This document shows, piece by piece, positions 51,115-59,506 of a stretch of 64,000 nt of DNA (its first letter is position 1; every line of letters starts with the position of its first letter). The notes beneath the pieces are model-generated. The model searched no databases, was not told the DNA's origin, and saw only the letters and a list, made by a program, of their open reading frames with translations. The DNA is from CAZQFV01 sp964592645 (GTDB taxonomy: Bacteria > Chloroflexota > Chloroflexia > DTKN01), in assembly GCA_964592645.1 (NCBI GenBank), contig CAZQFV010000013.1, forward strand, positions 1-64,000, written 5' to 3'. The position numbers were made by a program, and so were the translations under genes.

Positions 51115-51537
51115 TCAAGGCCTCCGCCCCTGGCAGGCAGGGCACACGCCGGCCAGTTGCAGCAGGTGGTCTTCCACCTGGTAGCCGGTGTCGCGCCGCA
51201 CGCGCGCAGCCAGGGCTGCCAACTCCTCACAGCCCAGGAACTCGGCGGCCTGGCCGCAGGCGCGGCAGACGATAGCGTGGCAATGGCCGGGAGAGGCCGG
51301 CATGTAGCCATGGCAACCGTCCTCCCGATACACCCGGCGCACCAGGCCGGACCGTTCGAGTACCCCCAACGACCGATATACCGAGGCCAGACCCAAGGCC
51401 GGCTGCAGCCGCTGCCCACGCCGCCAAACCTCCTGGGGCGACAGCGGGGTCGTGGCCGCCTCCAACACCTGAACGACGGCCCGGCGCGCGCCGGTCAGCC
51501 GATACCCGGCCTCGACCAGGCGATCTTCCCAATGCAT
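51115..51537 (-). CDS. zur: Fur-family metalloregulator, probably Zur
   Basis: The 140-residue protein has the Fur winged helix (about 1-80: RLTGARRAVVQVLEAATTPLSPQEV, ASVYRSLGVLERSGLVRRV) and a metal-sensing dimer domain with HCHAIVCRACG and CPACQ, giving a structural zinc site of two CxxC pairs. It heads the metal-uptake operon and a perfect palindrome lies on its own promoter. This context fits a zinc uptake regulator that represses the operon when zinc is sufficient; Mn or Fe sensing is not excluded. Confidence 0.92.
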   Translation of the reverse strand: MHWEDRLVEAGYRLTGARRAVVQVLEAATTPLSPQEVWRRGQRLQPALGLASVYRSLGVLERSGLVRRVYREDGCHGYMPASPGHCHAIVCRACGQAAEFLGCEELAALAARVRRDTGYQVEDHLLQLAGVCPACQGRRP

Positions 51538-51547
51538 CGGCGCTCCT

Positions 51548-51568
51548 TATTGAGAAACTTTCTCAATA
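51548..51568 (-). promoter_or_regulatory. Fur/Zur-type operator: perfect 21-bp palindrome
   Basis: Half-site TATTGAGAAA (51548-51557), central C (51558) and its exact complement (51559-51568). It lies just downstream of the -10 box, over the transcription start, and next to the ribosome site. This is the expected place for a repressor of the metal-uptake operon. Confidence 0.8.
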
Positions 51569-51570
51569 GC

Positions 51571-51599
51571 ATCTTAACACAAGCGCGCGAGGTTGTCAA
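51571..51599 (-). promoter_or_regulatory. Promoter for the zur-znuACB operon
   Basis: Minus strand: TTGACA (51599-51594), 17-base spacer, TAAGAT (51576-51571). The -10 box ends three bases before the palindromic operator. Confidence 0.85.
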
Positions 51600-51729
51600 G
51601 AGCAAGCTGTCTGAAAACCTGTCGCAATTACCACGCGGGCACAGCGGTGTCGCCAAGACCTCGGAGGTGCAAAGCCTTGGTTGCCCTATATCCGAAATTG
51701 GCAAGCGGGGAGCCGGCATTACAATCCCC

Positions 51730-53262
51730 TCACCCCCGGCCGGCGATCGTCTCGCGGATCGCGGCCGCCAATTCCCCGGCCTGTTTCTCCAACGCCGCGA
51801 TCTGAACTCGGAACCGGTCGGCCAGGACCGGGTCCGCCAACGAGGCCAGGTTCACCCGCACGTTGGCCGCCGCCCCCTGGACGGCCGCCTCGGCCATACC
51901 CACGGCCACCTGGGCGTCGGTCAGCGCGTTGGGGTTGCCCATGGCGGCAATGCGCAGGAGGAACTCCAACACTTTGACGGTGCGCTCGGCGGTGGCCAGG
52001 GGGACGCGGGCCGCCTCGCGCGTCGCCGACTGGACCGCCTCCCGCCGGGCAGTCTGCTCCGCATCGGTTCCCTTGGGAAGACGAAGGGCGGCCAGGATGC
52101 CCTCGAAGGCCGCCGCATCGGCTACCGCCGTCTGCAACAGCTCCTCCTGCAGGCGGCCCACCGCCGCCTCGGCCTCCCGCAGCTCCCCCTCCACCGCGGC
52201 GTAGGCCTTTTTCCCCAGCGTCAGGTTGGCCACCATCCGCGTCAACGCCGCCGCCAGGGCGCCGGAGACCGCGGAGACGGTCCCGCCCCCCGGCGTCGCC
52301 GTGCCGGCCGCCACCTGCGAGAGCAGCGCCCGCGGCAGTGCGCCGCCCAGCCCTCCCTCCAGAGGGCCGGCCTGCAACCGGTTCTCCAGCACCTGCTGCG
52401 GGCTAAAACGGCGCAGTTGCAGCTCGTACCGCGCCACATCCAGCAACGCCTCGGCCGGCACCAGGCCGACGATCTCGCTCTCCAACACCGGCACGCCGTA
52501 ATGGGCCGCTATGTCGCGGATCAGCGCCATCACCCGGTGGATCGGCGTGCGACGATAGTCCGTCAGGTTCATCGACACCTGCACCTGTCCGGGGCGCTCG
52601 ACCGCCACCCCCATGGCCTTGACGTAACGCAGGCCGCCGCCCGTATGGCGGACCGCGCGGGCGATGGCGTTGGCCACCTCCAGGTCGGAAGTCCCCAGGT
52701 AGACGTTATAGGCGACAAGAAAGGGCCGCGCCCCTACCGCCGTGGCCCCGGCCGGCCCCAAAGCCGCCGGCCCAAAGTCGGGTGCCCGCTCCGGGTTCGT
52801 GCCGATCTCCTGGGCCAGCCCCTCGTACTCGCCCCGCCGCACGTCGGCCAGGTTCTTGCGCTCCGGGCGGGTCGCCGCCTCCTCGTAGAGGTAGACCGGG
52901 ATGCCCAACTCGCTCCCGATGCGCGCCCCCACCGCCCGGGCCAGGGCCGCGCACTCCGCCATGGTCACCCCGCGCACCGGCACGAATGGAACGACGTCGG
53001 TGGCCCCGATGCGCGGGTGGGCCCCCTGGTGCTGCCGCATATCGATCCACCGGGCCGCCTCCTGCACGGCGCGAAAGGCGGCCTCGGCCACCGCCTCCGG
53101 CGCGCCGACCAGAGTCACCACCGCCCGGTTGTGGCTGGCGTCCATCTCCACGTCCAAGAGCTGCGCCCCCGGCACCGCCCGGATGCGGGCGCAGATGCGC
53201 TCTACGACCTCCCTGCGCCGTCCTTCGCTAAAGTTGGGCACACATTCCACCAGACGATCCAT
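51730..53262 (-). CDS. ftcD: Bifunctional glutamate formimidoyltransferase / formimidoyl-THF cyclodeaminase
   Basis: The 510-residue fusion acts in histidine breakdown. Residues about 1-300 transfer the formimino group of formiminoglutamate to tetrahydrofolate (LVECVPNFSEGR, HNRAVVTLVG, HPRIGATDVVPFVP, YNVYLGT); residues about 320-505 are the cyclodeaminase domain (GTATPGGGTVSAVSGALAAAL), releasing ammonia to give methenyl-THF. The fusion is as in animal FTCD; many bacteria have separate genes. ATG 53262 has AGGAGGAG seven bases upstream. No other histidine-degradation gene is adjacent. Confidence 0.93.
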   Translation of the reverse strand: MDRLVECVPNFSEGRRREVVERICARIRAVPGAQLLDVEMDASHNRAVVTLVGAPEAVAEAAFRAVQEAARWIDMRQHQGAHPRIGATDVVPFVPVRGVTMAECAALARAVGARIGSELGIPVYLYEEAATRPERKNLADVRRGEYEGLAQEIGTNPERAPDFGPAALGPAGATAVGARPFLVAYNVYLGTSDLEVANAIARAVRHTGGGLRYVKAMGVAVERPGQVQVSMNLTDYRRTPIHRVMALIRDIAAHYGVPVLESEIVGLVPAEALLDVARYELQLRRFSPQQVLENRLQAGPLEGGLGGALPRALLSQVAAGTATPGGGTVSAVSGALAAALTRMVANLTLGKKAYAAVEGELREAEAAVGRLQEELLQTAVADAAAFEGILAALRLPKGTDAEQTARREAVQSATREAARVPLATAERTVKVLEFLLRIAAMGNPNALTDAQVAVGMAEAAVQGAAANVRVNLASLADPVLADRFRVQIAALEKQAGELAAAIRETIAGRG

Positions 53263-53312
53263 GGGGACTCCTCCTACAACGACGGGCATCGGATACCGGA
53301 CCGGTGGGGCAG

Positions 53313-53341
53313 ATTATAACCGAAGAGAAGGAAGAGGGCAA
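53313..53341 (-). promoter_or_regulatory. Promoter for the formiminotransferase-cyclodeaminase gene
   Basis: Minus strand: TTGCCC (53341-53336), 17-base spacer, TATAAT (53318-53313). Confidence 0.7.
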
Positions 53342-53419
53342 GGAGCAGAGAGCAGGTGGGCGGGCGACTGCTCTGCGCCGCAATCTCCGTTCCCTATCGC
53401 CGGCCCGCGAGGCAGGTCC

Positions 53420-53448
53420 TTGCGCAAATGCGCGACTTGCAGTATAGT
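53420..53448 (+). promoter_or_regulatory. Promoter for the maf-pfk operon
   Basis: TTGCGC (53420-53425), 17-base spacer, TATAGT (53443-53448). A short palindrome, GCGCA-AA-TGCGC (53422-53433), overlaps the -35 box. Confidence 0.7.
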
Positions 53449-53483
53449 GGGGCGTGAAAAGCTGCGGGACCTCCCGCTCATCA

Positions 53484-53525
53484 GGGCCGGCCCCCAAAAA
53501 ACCGTTTCTCGGGGCAGTCCGGCCC
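53484..53525 (+). promoter_or_regulatory. Leader hairpin upstream of maf
   Basis: GGGCCGG (53484-53490) pairs with CCGGCCC (53519-53525), and inside it CCCC pairs with GGGG (53511-53514). It lies in the 5' leader, 20 bases before the proposed TTG start, and is not followed by a T-run. Confidence 0.5.
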
Positions 53526-53545
53526 GGAAACCGACGAGGCGGAAA

Positions 53546-54202
53546 TTGAGGCATCCAAGCGCGCAAGCACCCCAAAAACCTGTGCTGATCCTGGCCTCCA
53601 ACTCCCCCCGCCGGCAGGAGCTCCTGGCAGTGCTGGGGCTGCCCTTTGCCGTGCGCGTCGCCGCCGTGGACGAATCGCCGGCCCCCCACGAAACCCCGGC
53701 GGCGATGGTCTTGCGCCTGGCCCGCGAAAAGGCCCGCGCCACAACGCTGGCCGCCGATGAATTGCTGATCGCCGCCGACACTACCGTCGATCTGGACGGC
53801 CAGGCCCTGGGCAAGCCGGCCGACCAAGACGAAGCCCGGCGTATGCTCGAGGCCCTGCGCGGCCGGATGCACGCCGTGCACACCGGGCTGGCCTTGCGCT
53901 CGCCCCACGCGCTGCGCGGCCTCCTGGCCTCGACCACCGTGGTCATGCGCCCCTACAGCTCCACCGAACTGTCCGACTACCTGGCCTCGGGCAGCCCCAT
54001 GGACAAGGCCGGCGCCTATGGCATCCAAGACGAGCCCTTCTGCCCGGCGCAAGAGATCGCCGGCTGCTACCTCAACGTGATGGGGCTGCCCCTTTGCCAC
54101 CTCGCCCGCGCCCTGCTCGACGAGGGCGTGGAGCTGCCGGCCCTTCCGCCGCCCTACTGCCGGCGCCTGCTCGGACATCCTTGCCCGGCGGCGCTCTTTT
54201 GA
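53546..54202 (+). CDS. maf: Maf-family nucleotide pyrophosphatase
   Basis: The roughly 218-residue protein is a Maf/HAM1-like dTTP/UTP pyrophosphatase, a house-cleaning enzyme for nucleotides. Motifs are LILASNSPRRQELL, DESPAPHETPAAMVLRLAREKA, AADTTVDLDG and GSPMDKAGAYGIQ. The start is uncertain: TTG 53546 has GAGG six bases upstream; GTG 53582 begins exactly at the conserved N-terminus. The much longer open frame upstream is a shadow of the gene on the other strand. pfk follows after 41 bases. Confidence 0.88.
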   Translation: MRHPSAQAPQKPVLILASNSPRRQELLAVLGLPFAVRVAAVDESPAPHETPAAMVLRLAREKARATTLAADELLIAADTTVDLDGQALGKPADQDEARRMLEALRGRMHAVHTGLALRSPHALRGLLASTTVVMRPYSSTELSDYLASGSPMDKAGAYGIQDEPFCPAQEIAGCYLNVMGLPLCHLARALLDEGVELPALPPPYCRRLLGHPCPAALF

Positions 54203-54243
54203 TATGGCCTTGGCCCCGTCCAGGCCACTGAAGGAGGTAAAAG

Positions 54244-55356
54244 ATGTCCTTGAACGCTCAGATCCGACGGATCGCCATCTGCACAGGCGGCGGCGACGCC
54301 CCAGGGCTGAACGCCGTCATCCGCGCCACGACGCTGGCCGCCTTGAACCGCGGCTGGGAATGCTACGGCATCCGCGACGGCTTCAACGGCCTGTTGATGC
54401 CGGAGAAGTATGTCGAAGGCGGCCTGGTGCCCCTGACCCGCGATCGGGTGCGCGGCATCACCCACCTGGGCGGCACGATCCTGGGCACGACCAACCGCGG
54501 CAACCCTCTGGCCTTTCCCATCCAGTTGCCCAACGGCCAGGTGGAAGAGATCGACCGCTCCGACGAGCTGATCCGGGCCTTTGCCCTACACGAGATCGAT
54601 GCTTTGGTCTCGGTCGGCGGCGACGGCTCGATGGCCATCGCCCACGCCCTGGCGCAAAAGGGGCTCTGCGTCGTGGGCGTGCCCAAGACGATCGACAACG
54701 ACCTGGATCAGACGGTGCTCACCTTTGGTTTCAACACCGCCGTCGCCTTTGCCACCGAGTGCCTGGACCGGCTGCACTCCACCGCCGCCTCGCACCGCCG
54801 CATCATCGTCGTCGAGGTGATGGGGCGCTACGCCGGCTGGATCGCCCTGGAGAGCGGCGTCTCCGGTTCGGGCGATGTCATCCTCATCCCGGAGATCCCC
54901 TACGACATCGAGAAAGTGGCGGCCAAGATCCGCGAGCGCGACCGCATGGGCCGTAGCTTCTCCATCGTCGTCGTGGCCGAGGGAGCTGCGCCCAAAGGGG
55001 GCACCGTCTCCGTCCTGGAGAAGGAAGTGGGGCGGGCCGAACGGCTGGGCGGGATCGGCGAAAAGGTGGCCGAAGAGCTGCGGCAACTGACCAACAAGGA
55101 GACGCGCCTGGTGGTGCTGGGGCACCTGTTGCGTGGCGGCTCGCCCACCTCGTTCGATCGGCTGATCGCCCTGCGCTTCGGCGCCGCCGCCGTGCGCGCC
55201 CTAGCCGAGGGCCAGCGCGGTATTATGGTGGCCCTGAATCCGCCCACGGTCAAGTACGTGCCGTTGGAAGAAGCCACGCGGCGCATGAAGACCGTGCCCC
55301 TGGACTCGGACACCGTGCTGACCGCGCGGGACCTGGGCATCTGTTTCGGAGACTAA
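54244..55356 (+). CDS. pfkA: 6-phosphofructokinase (PfkA family)
   Basis: The 370-residue enzyme phosphorylates fructose 6-phosphate in glycolysis. Motifs are ICTGGGDAPGLNAVIRA, SVGGDGSMAIAHALA, PKTIDNDLDQT, EVMGRYAGWIALE and GHLLRGGSP. Gly in GGDGS (E. coli position 104) is typical of ATP enzymes, while Lys in PKTIDND (position 124) is typical of PPi enzymes and of group III ATP-PFKs. ATP use is therefore likely but not certain. The ribosome site AAGGAGGT is near perfect. Confidence 0.93.
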   Translation: MSLNAQIRRIAICTGGGDAPGLNAVIRATTLAALNRGWECYGIRDGFNGLLMPEKYVEGGLVPLTRDRVRGITHLGGTILGTTNRGNPLAFPIQLPNGQVEEIDRSDELIRAFALHEIDALVSVGGDGSMAIAHALAQKGLCVVGVPKTIDNDLDQTVLTFGFNTAVAFATECLDRLHSTAASHRRIIVVEVMGRYAGWIALESGVSGSGDVILIPEIPYDIEKVAAKIRERDRMGRSFSIVVVAEGAAPKGGTVSVLEKEVGRAERLGGIGEKVAEELRQLTNKETRLVVLGHLLRGGSPTSFDRLIALRFGAAAVRALAEGQRGIMVALNPPTVKYVPLEEATRRMKTVPLDSDTVLTARDLGICFGD

Positions 55357-55367
55357 AGGAGAAACCC

Positions 55368-57542
55368 ATGGGCAAACCCAAGTGGCTGCACACCGCGCTG
55401 CTGTTCCTGATCTTCCCGGCGCTCCTGCTCGGCGGAACCGGCGGCCGCGGCGGTGTGCCGCGGGCCGCGGCCTGGCAGGTGGAGACCGCTTTCACCACCC
55501 CCTACAACATCTCCAACTCCCCGGACTATACCACGACGCAGCACCCCCGCGCCGCGATCGACCCCACCGCCTACCTGCACGTCACCTGGATGGAGGGCAA
55601 CGACGGGGCCTACGGGCCGGCCTATGTCCGCGGCCAACACCAAAACTGGCCGGCCTGGGAGTGGGCCGCCCCGGCGAACAACCAGGGCTACACCAACCCG
55701 GCCATCGCCCGCGACGGCGCCGGCACCGTCCACCTGGTCTGGGCCTCCTCCGGCAGCGGCAAGCCGCCCTACGATATCTGGTACGCCTCCAAGCCGGCCG
55801 GTGGCTCCTGGTCCACCCCCATCAACCTCTCCAACGACGGCGATAACACCGTCTACCCGGACATCGCCGTCGACAGCCTGGGCAACATCTGGGTGGTCTG
55901 GCAGGTCACCTACGGCAACGGCGACACCGACGTGAACGGGCGCTACAAGCCGGACGGCGGCCCCTGGGGAGCCGTCGTCCAGATCGGCTACTCCGGCGCC
56001 CAAGACCAGAACCCCCGCATCGCCATCGACGGCGCCAACACGCCCCATGTCGTCTGGCGCAACAGCAGCATTGACGGCAACTGGGAGATCCTCTACTCCA
56101 AGTACGTGAGCGGACACTGGACCGGCGCCGCCAACATCTCGGCGACCTCCACCCATTCCCACTTCCCATCCATCGCCGCCTCCGGCAACAATGTCTATGT
56201 CGCCTGGGAGGATGAGATCAACGGGCCGGACGGTTTCGAGATCCTCGTCCGCCGCTGGGACGGCGCCCAGTGGCTGCCCTGGAAGCAGGCTTCCCTCACC
56301 TCCAAGGCGCTCTACCCGTCCGTGGCCGCCGACGGCAGCACCGTCTACGCCGTCTGGCAGGACTATCGCGGAGGGGGACGGGAAGAAATCTATTTCTCCC
56401 ATTCCACCGATGCCGGCAACACCTGGCTGGGCGACGAGAACGTATCGCGCAACTCGACCGCCTCCTACTTCCCCGACATCGTCGCCCAGGCCGGCGGCGT
56501 ATCGCACATCTTTTGGGAGGACATCGCTCCGGGACAGTTGGACATCTTCTACAGCCGGGGCGGCGGCGACGTGCCGCCGCCCGCGCCGCCGACGGGGTCG
56601 GTGACCATCCTGGCCCACGACCCGCCGGGCGACACCGACTTCTCCCGCCTCTTGACCACCACCCTCTACCTGCCGGCCTCCTCGCCGGCCGGCACCCCCA
56701 TCACCCAGATGCGCATCTGCAACGTCGGGAGCTGCTCCCCGCTCCCGGAGTGGACCGCCTATACCCTCTGGAACGACTCCTGGCGGCTGCTGGACTCGGG
56801 CCACGGCTGCGAGTACAAGTGGGTCAACGCCTGGTTCAAGGACGGCAACGGCCTGGAGTCGATCACCGCCACCGACTATATCCGCTACGATAGCTACCTG
56901 ACCGCCAGCATGGCCCTCAACGACGGCTGCGCCTATACCAACCGCCTGACGGTGACGGTGGCTTCGACGGACCTGGACATCCTGCAGCCGGACTGCAGCG
57001 GCCTGCGGAGCATGCGCCTGAGCCAGGACGGGGCCACCTACACCGATTGGTTCACCTTCACGCCCAGCGTGGAGTATGTGCTGAACGCCGGCGGCCCGGC
57101 GGCGCGCACCGTCTACACCCAGTACAGGGACCGGGCCGGCAATGTCGGCACCTTCTCCGACCAGGTGGCGCTGGACACGACGCCGCCCTACAGCGGCAGC
57201 GCGCCGACCCTGCCCGTCTCGACGACCAACCTGGTCATCACCGTCAGCGGCCTGTTGGCCTACGACGACGGGGCGGGGGTGGCCCGCGCCTGGCTGTCCA
57301 AGGGGCCGGCCGGCCCCTGGTGCCCCCTAACCTACGCCCCGCCGCCCCACGACTACCGCTGGAGCCTGGCCTGCGGCGGGCCGCCGCCCACCGGCCCGGT
57401 GACCCTGACTATCTATGTCAAGTACGAGGACGCCGCCGGCTGCGGGGGCTATCCGGGGAACTTTTCCCCCGTCTATTCGAGCACACTCCGCTTCGAGGGG
57501 GTTGTCTACAGCGCGTACCTGCCGCTGGTGGAACGCCGTTAG
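55368..57542 (+). CDS. Secreted sialidase-like beta-propeller protein
   Basis: The 724-residue exported protein has a signal peptide (about 1-35), then a propeller of sialidase/BNR-like repeats (about 40-395; repeated xxYPxIAVDxxGNxxVVWQ-type strands). After a Pro-rich linker, two Ig-like beta domains follow (about 405-715), and it ends in YSAYLPLVERR. No Asp-box catalytic triad could be assigned, so binding rather than enzymatic function is likely. It starts 11 bases after pfk with AAGGAG upstream, so it is probably co-transcribed, an unexpected partner for a glycolysis gene. Confidence 0.85.
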   Translation: MGKPKWLHTALLFLIFPALLLGGTGGRGGVPRAAAWQVETAFTTPYNISNSPDYTTTQHPRAAIDPTAYLHVTWMEGNDGAYGPAYVRGQHQNWPAWEWAAPANNQGYTNPAIARDGAGTVHLVWASSGSGKPPYDIWYASKPAGGSWSTPINLSNDGDNTVYPDIAVDSLGNIWVVWQVTYGNGDTDVNGRYKPDGGPWGAVVQIGYSGAQDQNPRIAIDGANTPHVVWRNSSIDGNWEILYSKYVSGHWTGAANISATSTHSHFPSIAASGNNVYVAWEDEINGPDGFEILVRRWDGAQWLPWKQASLTSKALYPSVAADGSTVYAVWQDYRGGGREEIYFSHSTDAGNTWLGDENVSRNSTASYFPDIVAQAGGVSHIFWEDIAPGQLDIFYSRGGGDVPPPAPPTGSVTILAHDPPGDTDFSRLLTTTLYLPASSPAGTPITQMRICNVGSCSPLPEWTAYTLWNDSWRLLDSGHGCEYKWVNAWFKDGNGLESITATDYIRYDSYLTASMALNDGCAYTNRLTVTVASTDLDILQPDCSGLRSMRLSQDGATYTDWFTFTPSVEYVLNAGGPAARTVYTQYRDRAGNVGTFSDQVALDTTPPYSGSAPTLPVSTTNLVITVSGLLAYDDGAGVARAWLSKGPAGPWCPLTYAPPPHDYRWSLACGGPPPTGPVTLTIYVKYEDAAGCGGYPGNFSPVYSSTLRFEGVVYSAYLPLVERR

Positions 57543-57554
57543 CGGCCGGAAAGG

Positions 57555-57968
57555 CTACGCCGGGGCCGGCGGCTCTGTATCGCAAGAGGGCCTGCCGGCC
57601 CCGGCCGGTTCGCCCGGCTCCGCCGCGCCGGGCACCTTCTGGGCCATCGCTGCTTCCACCTCCAGCGCCACTGCCCCCAGCGCCTCCTTCTCCGGCGGAT
57701 AGATGGCCCGGATGGCCGCCAGGAGGTCATCAGCGGGAGTGTCCGGGGCGATGGCCGCAGGGTCCTCGTGTTCCAGCATCCGGGCAAAGTCGGCATAGCG
57801 CCCGATGCGCCGGATGCGCACGCGGTGCCGGCCGTTCAAAAGCAAGACATCGCCCACCTCCAGGCGGGCGATGTTGCTGTAGGCCACGCGCACTTCCACG
57901 GTCTTGCGGCCGGCCAGGATCTGGCCCAGATAGGGCTCCCGCACCCAGAGGACCTTTTCGCGCGGCAT
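57555..57968 (-). CDS. ASCH-domain protein
   Basis: The 137-residue protein has an ASCH fold (about 1-85: VLWVREPYLGQILAGRKTVEVRVAY, LEVGDVLLLNGRHRVRIRRIGRY), a PUA-related domain expected to bind RNA or modified nucleosides. The ATG at 57968 follows the proS stop by 13 bases. The C-terminal third is Ala/Glu-rich. Biological role unknown; the position after proS hints at translation-linked RNA binding. Confidence 0.8.
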   Translation of the reverse strand: MPREKVLWVREPYLGQILAGRKTVEVRVAYSNIARLEVGDVLLLNGRHRVRIRRIGRYADFARMLEHEDPAAIAPDTPADDLLAAIRAIYPPEKEALGAVALEVEAAMAQKVPGAAEPGEPAGAGRPSCDTEPPAPA

Positions 57969-57981
57969 TGGGGCCCCGCCC

Positions 57982-59406
57982 TCAGTACGCCCGCGCGAAG
58001 ACGGCCTGCTCGGTGGCCTCTCCCCCGCAGACGATGCACCGCCCCGTGCCGCCCGGCTGCTGCAGCGGGATACAGCGCGTAGTGGCCTTGGTCTCCTTGA
58101 TCTTGTCCTCGCAGGCGATAGACCCGCACCACCAGGCCCAGGCAAAGCCGCGCTCCACCGCCTCCGCCAGCTCGGCGTAGCTCTGCGGGTAGGCGGTGTG
58201 TTCCTGGCGGAAACGCACGGCCCGCTCGAAGAGCGCCCGCTGGATCGCGTCCAGCAGCGCCGGGACGCGCTCCCCCAGGCCGGCCAGCGGCAGCGCCTGC
58301 TTCTTCTCCGGGGCCGGGTCGCGCCGGACCAGCATCACCTGGCCGGCCGCCACGTCGCGCGGGCCGATCTCCACCCGCAGCGGCACGCCGCGCATCTCCC
58401 AGTCGTTGAACTTCCACCCCGGAGTCACCCCGGCGCGGTCGTCCAGGCGCACGCGCAGCCCCGGCAGGCTATCCTGCGCCCGCCGGGCGGCGTCCAGCAC
58501 CGCGCCGCGCTCCTCCTCGCTCCTCCAGATCGGCACGATCACCACCTGCACCGGGGCGATCCGCGGCGGCATGATCAGCCCCTGGTCGTCGCCGTGTACC
58601 ATGACGATGGCCCCCACGATGCGCGTGCTCACGCCCCAACTGGTCTGCCAGACATACTCCTGCTCGTTCCTCTCGTTCAGGAACTGGGTGCCAAAGACCC
58701 GCGCAAAGTTCTGCCCCAGAAAGTGCGAGGTGCCGGACTGCAGGGCCCAGCCGTTGCCCATCATCGCCTCGATGGTATAACTGTTCACCCCACCGGCGAA
58801 CTTTTCCGATTCGCTCTTGCGCCCGCAGATCACCGGCACGGCGGCGTCGCTCTCCGCAAAGTCGCGGTAGACCTCCAACATGCGCAGGGTCTCCTCCTCG
58901 GCCTCCTGCTTCGTCGCATGGGCCGTGTGCCCTTCCTGCCAGAGGAACTCGGTGGTGCGCAAGAAGAGGCGCGTGCGCATCTCCCAGCGCACCACGTTGG
59001 CCCACTGGTTGATCAGGATCGGCAGGTCGCGGTAGGAGCGGATCCACTTGGCGAACATGGCGTTGATGATCGTCTCCGAGGTCGGGCGAACGACTAGCGG
59101 CTCCTCCAACTGCTCGCCGCCGCCGTGGGTGACGATAGCTAGCTGCGGCGAGAACCCCTCGACATGCTCCTTCTCCTTCTGAATGAAGCTCAGCGGGATA
59201 AAGAGCGGGAAGTAGGCGTTCTGGTGGCCGGTGGCCTTGAAGCGCCGGTCCAGCCCCGCCTGCACATTCTCCCACAGCGCATAGCCGTAAGGGCGGATCA
59301 CCATGCAGCCGCGCACCGGGGCGTAATCCGCCAGCTCGGCCATCTGCACCACGTCGGTGTACCACTTGGCATAGTCCTCGCTCCGTGGGGTCACTTTCTG
59401 GGCCAT
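57982..59406 (-). CDS. proS: Prolyl-tRNA synthetase (archaeal/eukaryal-type)
   Basis: The 474-residue class II synthetase charges tRNA-Pro. It lacks the editing insertion of the long bacterial type and has the C-terminal zinc-like extension (WWCGSIACEDKIKETKATTRCIP, then CIVCGG and a terminal Tyr) of the archaeal/eukaryal-type ProRS. Class II motifs include PTSETIINAMFAKWI and RTTEFLWQEGHTAHA. A 100-base gap with simple CTCTCTGCTCTC repeats separates it from tdk. Confidence 0.95.
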   Translation of the reverse strand: MAQKVTPRSEDYAKWYTDVVQMAELADYAPVRGCMVIRPYGYALWENVQAGLDRRFKATGHQNAYFPLFIPLSFIQKEKEHVEGFSPQLAIVTHGGGEQLEEPLVVRPTSETIINAMFAKWIRSYRDLPILINQWANVVRWEMRTRLFLRTTEFLWQEGHTAHATKQEAEEETLRMLEVYRDFAESDAAVPVICGRKSESEKFAGGVNSYTIEAMMGNGWALQSGTSHFLGQNFARVFGTQFLNERNEQEYVWQTSWGVSTRIVGAIVMVHGDDQGLIMPPRIAPVQVVIVPIWRSEEERGAVLDAARRAQDSLPGLRVRLDDRAGVTPGWKFNDWEMRGVPLRVEIGPRDVAAGQVMLVRRDPAPEKKQALPLAGLGERVPALLDAIQRALFERAVRFRQEHTAYPQSYAELAEAVERGFAWAWWCGSIACEDKIKETKATTRCIPLQQPGGTGRCIVCGGEATEQAVFARAY

Positions 59407-59439
59407 GGGGCATCCTCCTCAATGGATCGGCTATGGATA

Positions 59440-59500
59440 GCGTTCGGCGTTCGGCGTACAGCTCTCCGCTCTCTGCTCTCTGCTCTCCAATCTCCGCCCC
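59440..59500. repeat. Low-complexity filler repeats between proS and tdk
   Basis: GCGTTCGGCGTTCGGCGTAC and CTCTCTGCTCTCTGCTCTCC phrases. No gene or terminator is seen. Confidence 0.5.
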
Positions 59501-59506
59501 CATCCC

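Noticed and set aside
49453..53319. 1288-residue plus-strand open frame
   Set aside because: Antisense to znuC, znuA, zur and ftcD, and it runs through the zur promoter and operator.
52901..53545. N-terminal extension of maf by over 200 residues
   Set aside because: It overlaps ftcD antisense and crosses the ftcD and maf promoters; Maf homology starts at about 53582.
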